Shown: piece by piece, positions 6,243-7,024 of the stretch
Layout of the letters: each line of letters opens with the position of its first letter
Position numbering within the stretch: position 1 is the stretch's first letter
DNA from: Actinomycetes bacterium
GTDB taxonomy: Bacteria > Actinomycetota > Actinomycetes > Actinomycetales > Cellulomonadaceae
Length of the DNA: 7,024 nt
Assembly (NCBI GenBank): GCA_023426865.1
Contig: JAEZBT010000154.1
Span: 1 to 7,024, forward strand
Direction of reading: 5' to 3'
The notes under the pieces: generated by a model
What the model saw: only the letters and a program-made list of their open reading frames with translations
What the model was told of the DNA's origin: nothing
The model's database searches: none
Position numbers and translations under genes: made by a program

Positions 6243-6935
6243 TCAGCGCCTATTCTTCGGTCGGCGGCGTGCGGGCGCGGGCGGCGCAGGGCGGACGCGC
6301 ACCACCCGGACCACGGTCGTCGGCGCGACGCCGGGGATCGTCCCCGCGCTCAGGACCTCAGCGGGCCCGCCGCCGAGTCGCTCGATGAGGGGCGCCGCTG
6401 CGGCCGCTTCGTCCTGGGCCCGGGAGCCCTTCATGGCCAAGAGCACACCGCCGTCCCGCACGAGCGGGAAGCACCACGTCATGAGCCGGTCCAGGGGAGC
6501 GACCGCACGCGCCGTGACGACGTCCGCGGAGAGATGGCCGTGCATCTCCTCCGCCCGGCGCTGGACCACCTCGACCGACGACAGGCTGAGGCTCACCGCG
6601 ACCTCCGTCAGCCAGGTGGCCCGGCGCTCCATGGGCTCGACGAGGACGACGTCGAGGTCGGGCCGGGCGCACGCGATCACGAGCCCGGGGAGTCCCGCAC
6701 CGCTACCGACGTCGACAACCGTCCCGGACGGCGGGAGGTAGGGGAGGAGCGCCGCGGAGTTGAGCAAGTGCCGCTCCCAGAGCCGGGGCAGCTCACGAGG
6801 CCCGATCAGTCCACGAAGGACGCCTTCGGCCGCCAGGGCGTCGGCGAAGGCCGAGACCCGGTCGAAGCCGTCGCCCAGGAACTCCCGGGCCTGATGGGCC
6901 ACCTCGACATCCACCTCGGTGGCCTCGTGATCCAT
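6243..6935 (-). CDS. rsmG: 16S rRNA (guanine(527)-N(7))-methyltransferase RsmG (GidB)
   Basis: SAM-dependent methyltransferase that makes m7G at position 527 (E. coli numbering) in the 530 loop of 16S rRNA; loss of the gene is known to give low-level streptomycin resistance. It is 230 aa, close to the actinobacterial norm. The conserved N-terminal motif LIGPRELPRLWERHLLNSAAL at 43-63 is followed by the SAM-binding VVDVGSGAGLPG at 73-84, the acidic loop LVEPMERRATWL at 98-109, TARAVAPLDRL at 141-151, and LLAMKGSR at 165-172. The C-terminus ends in a basic, Pro/Arg-rich tail (about 213-230). ATG 6935 is the only upstream start in frame, because TGA occurs 15 nt before it, inside the parS-like site. 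No Shine-Dalgarno sequence precedes it (CTTCCCCC-ATG). A GTG at 6914 with GAGG upstream is a less likely alternative. The order rsmG-parA-parB is the conserved origin-proximal arrangement. Confidence 0.96.
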   Translation of the reverse strand: MDHEATEVDVEVAHQAREFLGDGFDRVSAFADALAAEGVLRGLIGPRELPRLWERHLLNSAALLPYLPPSGTVVDVGSGAGLPGLVIACARPDLDVVLVEPMERRATWLTEVAVSLSLSSVEVVQRRAEEMHGHLSADVVTARAVAPLDRLMTWCFPLVRDGGVLLAMKGSRAQDEAAAAAPLIERLGGGPAEVLSAGTIPGVAPTTVVRVVRVRPAPPAPARRRPKNRR

Positions 6936-6943
6936 GGGGGAAG

Positions 6944-6959
6944 TGTTTCACGCGAAACC
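6944..6959. promoter_or_regulatory. parS-like centromere site (ParB-binding)
   Basis: TGTTTCACGCGAAACC matches the bacterial parS consensus TGTTTCACGTGAAACA at 14 of 16 positions. The core GTTTCACGCGAAAC (6945-6958) differs by a single transition at the centre. parS sites are known to cluster near oriC, including around the rsmG/parAB genes in actinobacteria, and ParB is encoded 1.8 kb away. The site begins 8 nt upstream of the rsmG start codon, so ParB bound here would lie over the rsmG leader. Binding strength with the C at position 10 and C at position 16 is unknown. Confidence 0.85.
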
Positions 6960-7005
6960 GGACCGGCCGGAGCTGCTCCGCCCGACGGTGGCCGCGCCGC
7001 CGCCC

Positions 7006-7024
7006 CTGTCACTTAAACACAACA
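7006..7024 (-). other. Degraded Tn5 mosaic end of a Nextera adapter (non-genomic)
   Basis: The last 19 bases, CTGTCACTTAAACACAACA, align without gaps to the reverse complement of the mosaic end, CTGTCTCTTATACACATCT, with 15 of 19 identical. All four differences are T-to-A. The element has exactly the full mosaic-end length and ends the window, mirroring the adapter at the left edge. The genomic sequence therefore stops near 7005. Confidence 0.88.

Noticed and set aside
5101..6741. 546-aa open frame on the plus strand
   Set aside because: It is antisense to parA and rsmG and has the low-information composition of a shadow frame; both minus-strand genes are certain.
6936..7005. Possible jag or other gene end upstream of rsmG
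   Set aside because: The 70 bases contain no recognisable R3H/KH coding signal; they look like intergenic sequence with the parS-like site.
6806..7012. Minus-strand 68-aa frame containing VSRET across the parS site
   Set aside because: VSRET is simply the translation of the parS core, the start codon reaches into the right-hand adapter, and the frame overlaps rsmG out of phase.
1..7024. Search for CRISPR arrays, insertion sequences, tRNA or rRNA genes, and DnaA-box clusters
   Set aside because: No repeat arrays, transposase motifs, tRNA-like folds or TTATCCACA-type boxes were seen; the only transposon-like ends are the library-preparation mosaic ends.

Overview
The window is a piece of a GC-rich actinobacterial chromosome, probably from Micrococcales; a Cellulomonas-like organism is my best guess from the gene order and protein style, but no database search was possible. 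It holds the conserved block next to the replication origin: thioredoxin reductase, thioredoxin, a PLP aminotransferase, the ParAB chromosome-partition pair and the 16S rRNA methyltransferase RsmG. GC content looks like about 70% or more by eye, codon third positions are almost all G or C, and GTG starts are common.

The outermost bases are not genomic. Bases 1-49 are a slightly degraded Illumina Nextera i5 adapter (flow-cell tail, index, read-1 primer and Tn5 mosaic end). Bases 7006-7024 are a degraded reverse-complement mosaic end. The genomic insert is therefore about 50-7005, and it appears to be one tagmented fragment. Any protein that reads into these ends is artefactual there.

Plus strand, 50-3809: (1) the 3' part of a gene for a single-pass membrane protein with an extracytoplasmic discoidin-like domain, resembling the C-terminus of the MurJ-associated pseudokinase; (2) a GGGAAC-N18-GTT promoter of the SigR/SigH thiol-stress type; (3) trxB and trxA, overlapping by 4 nt and closed by a 17-bp hairpin; (4) a separately expressed class I/II aminotransferase that may be leaderless. 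Minus strand, 4013-6935: rsmG, parA and parB, transcribed in that order toward the aminotransferase. parA and parB overlap by one base. The convergent aminotransferase/parB gap holds two hairpins. A parS-like site (14/16 to consensus) lies 8 nt upstream of the rsmG start codon.

Functionally, trxBA is an NADPH-driven disulfide-reduction module that is probably induced by oxidative or thiol stress. ParA, ParB and parS form the origin-segregation machine. RsmG matures the 530 loop of 16S rRNA. The membrane protein fragment probably belongs to the MurJ cell-wall export locus just outside the window. I found no sign of a novel biological system. The points most worth a second look are the adapter ends, the SigR-type promoter, the parS placement over the rsmG leader, and the two possible leaderless starts.
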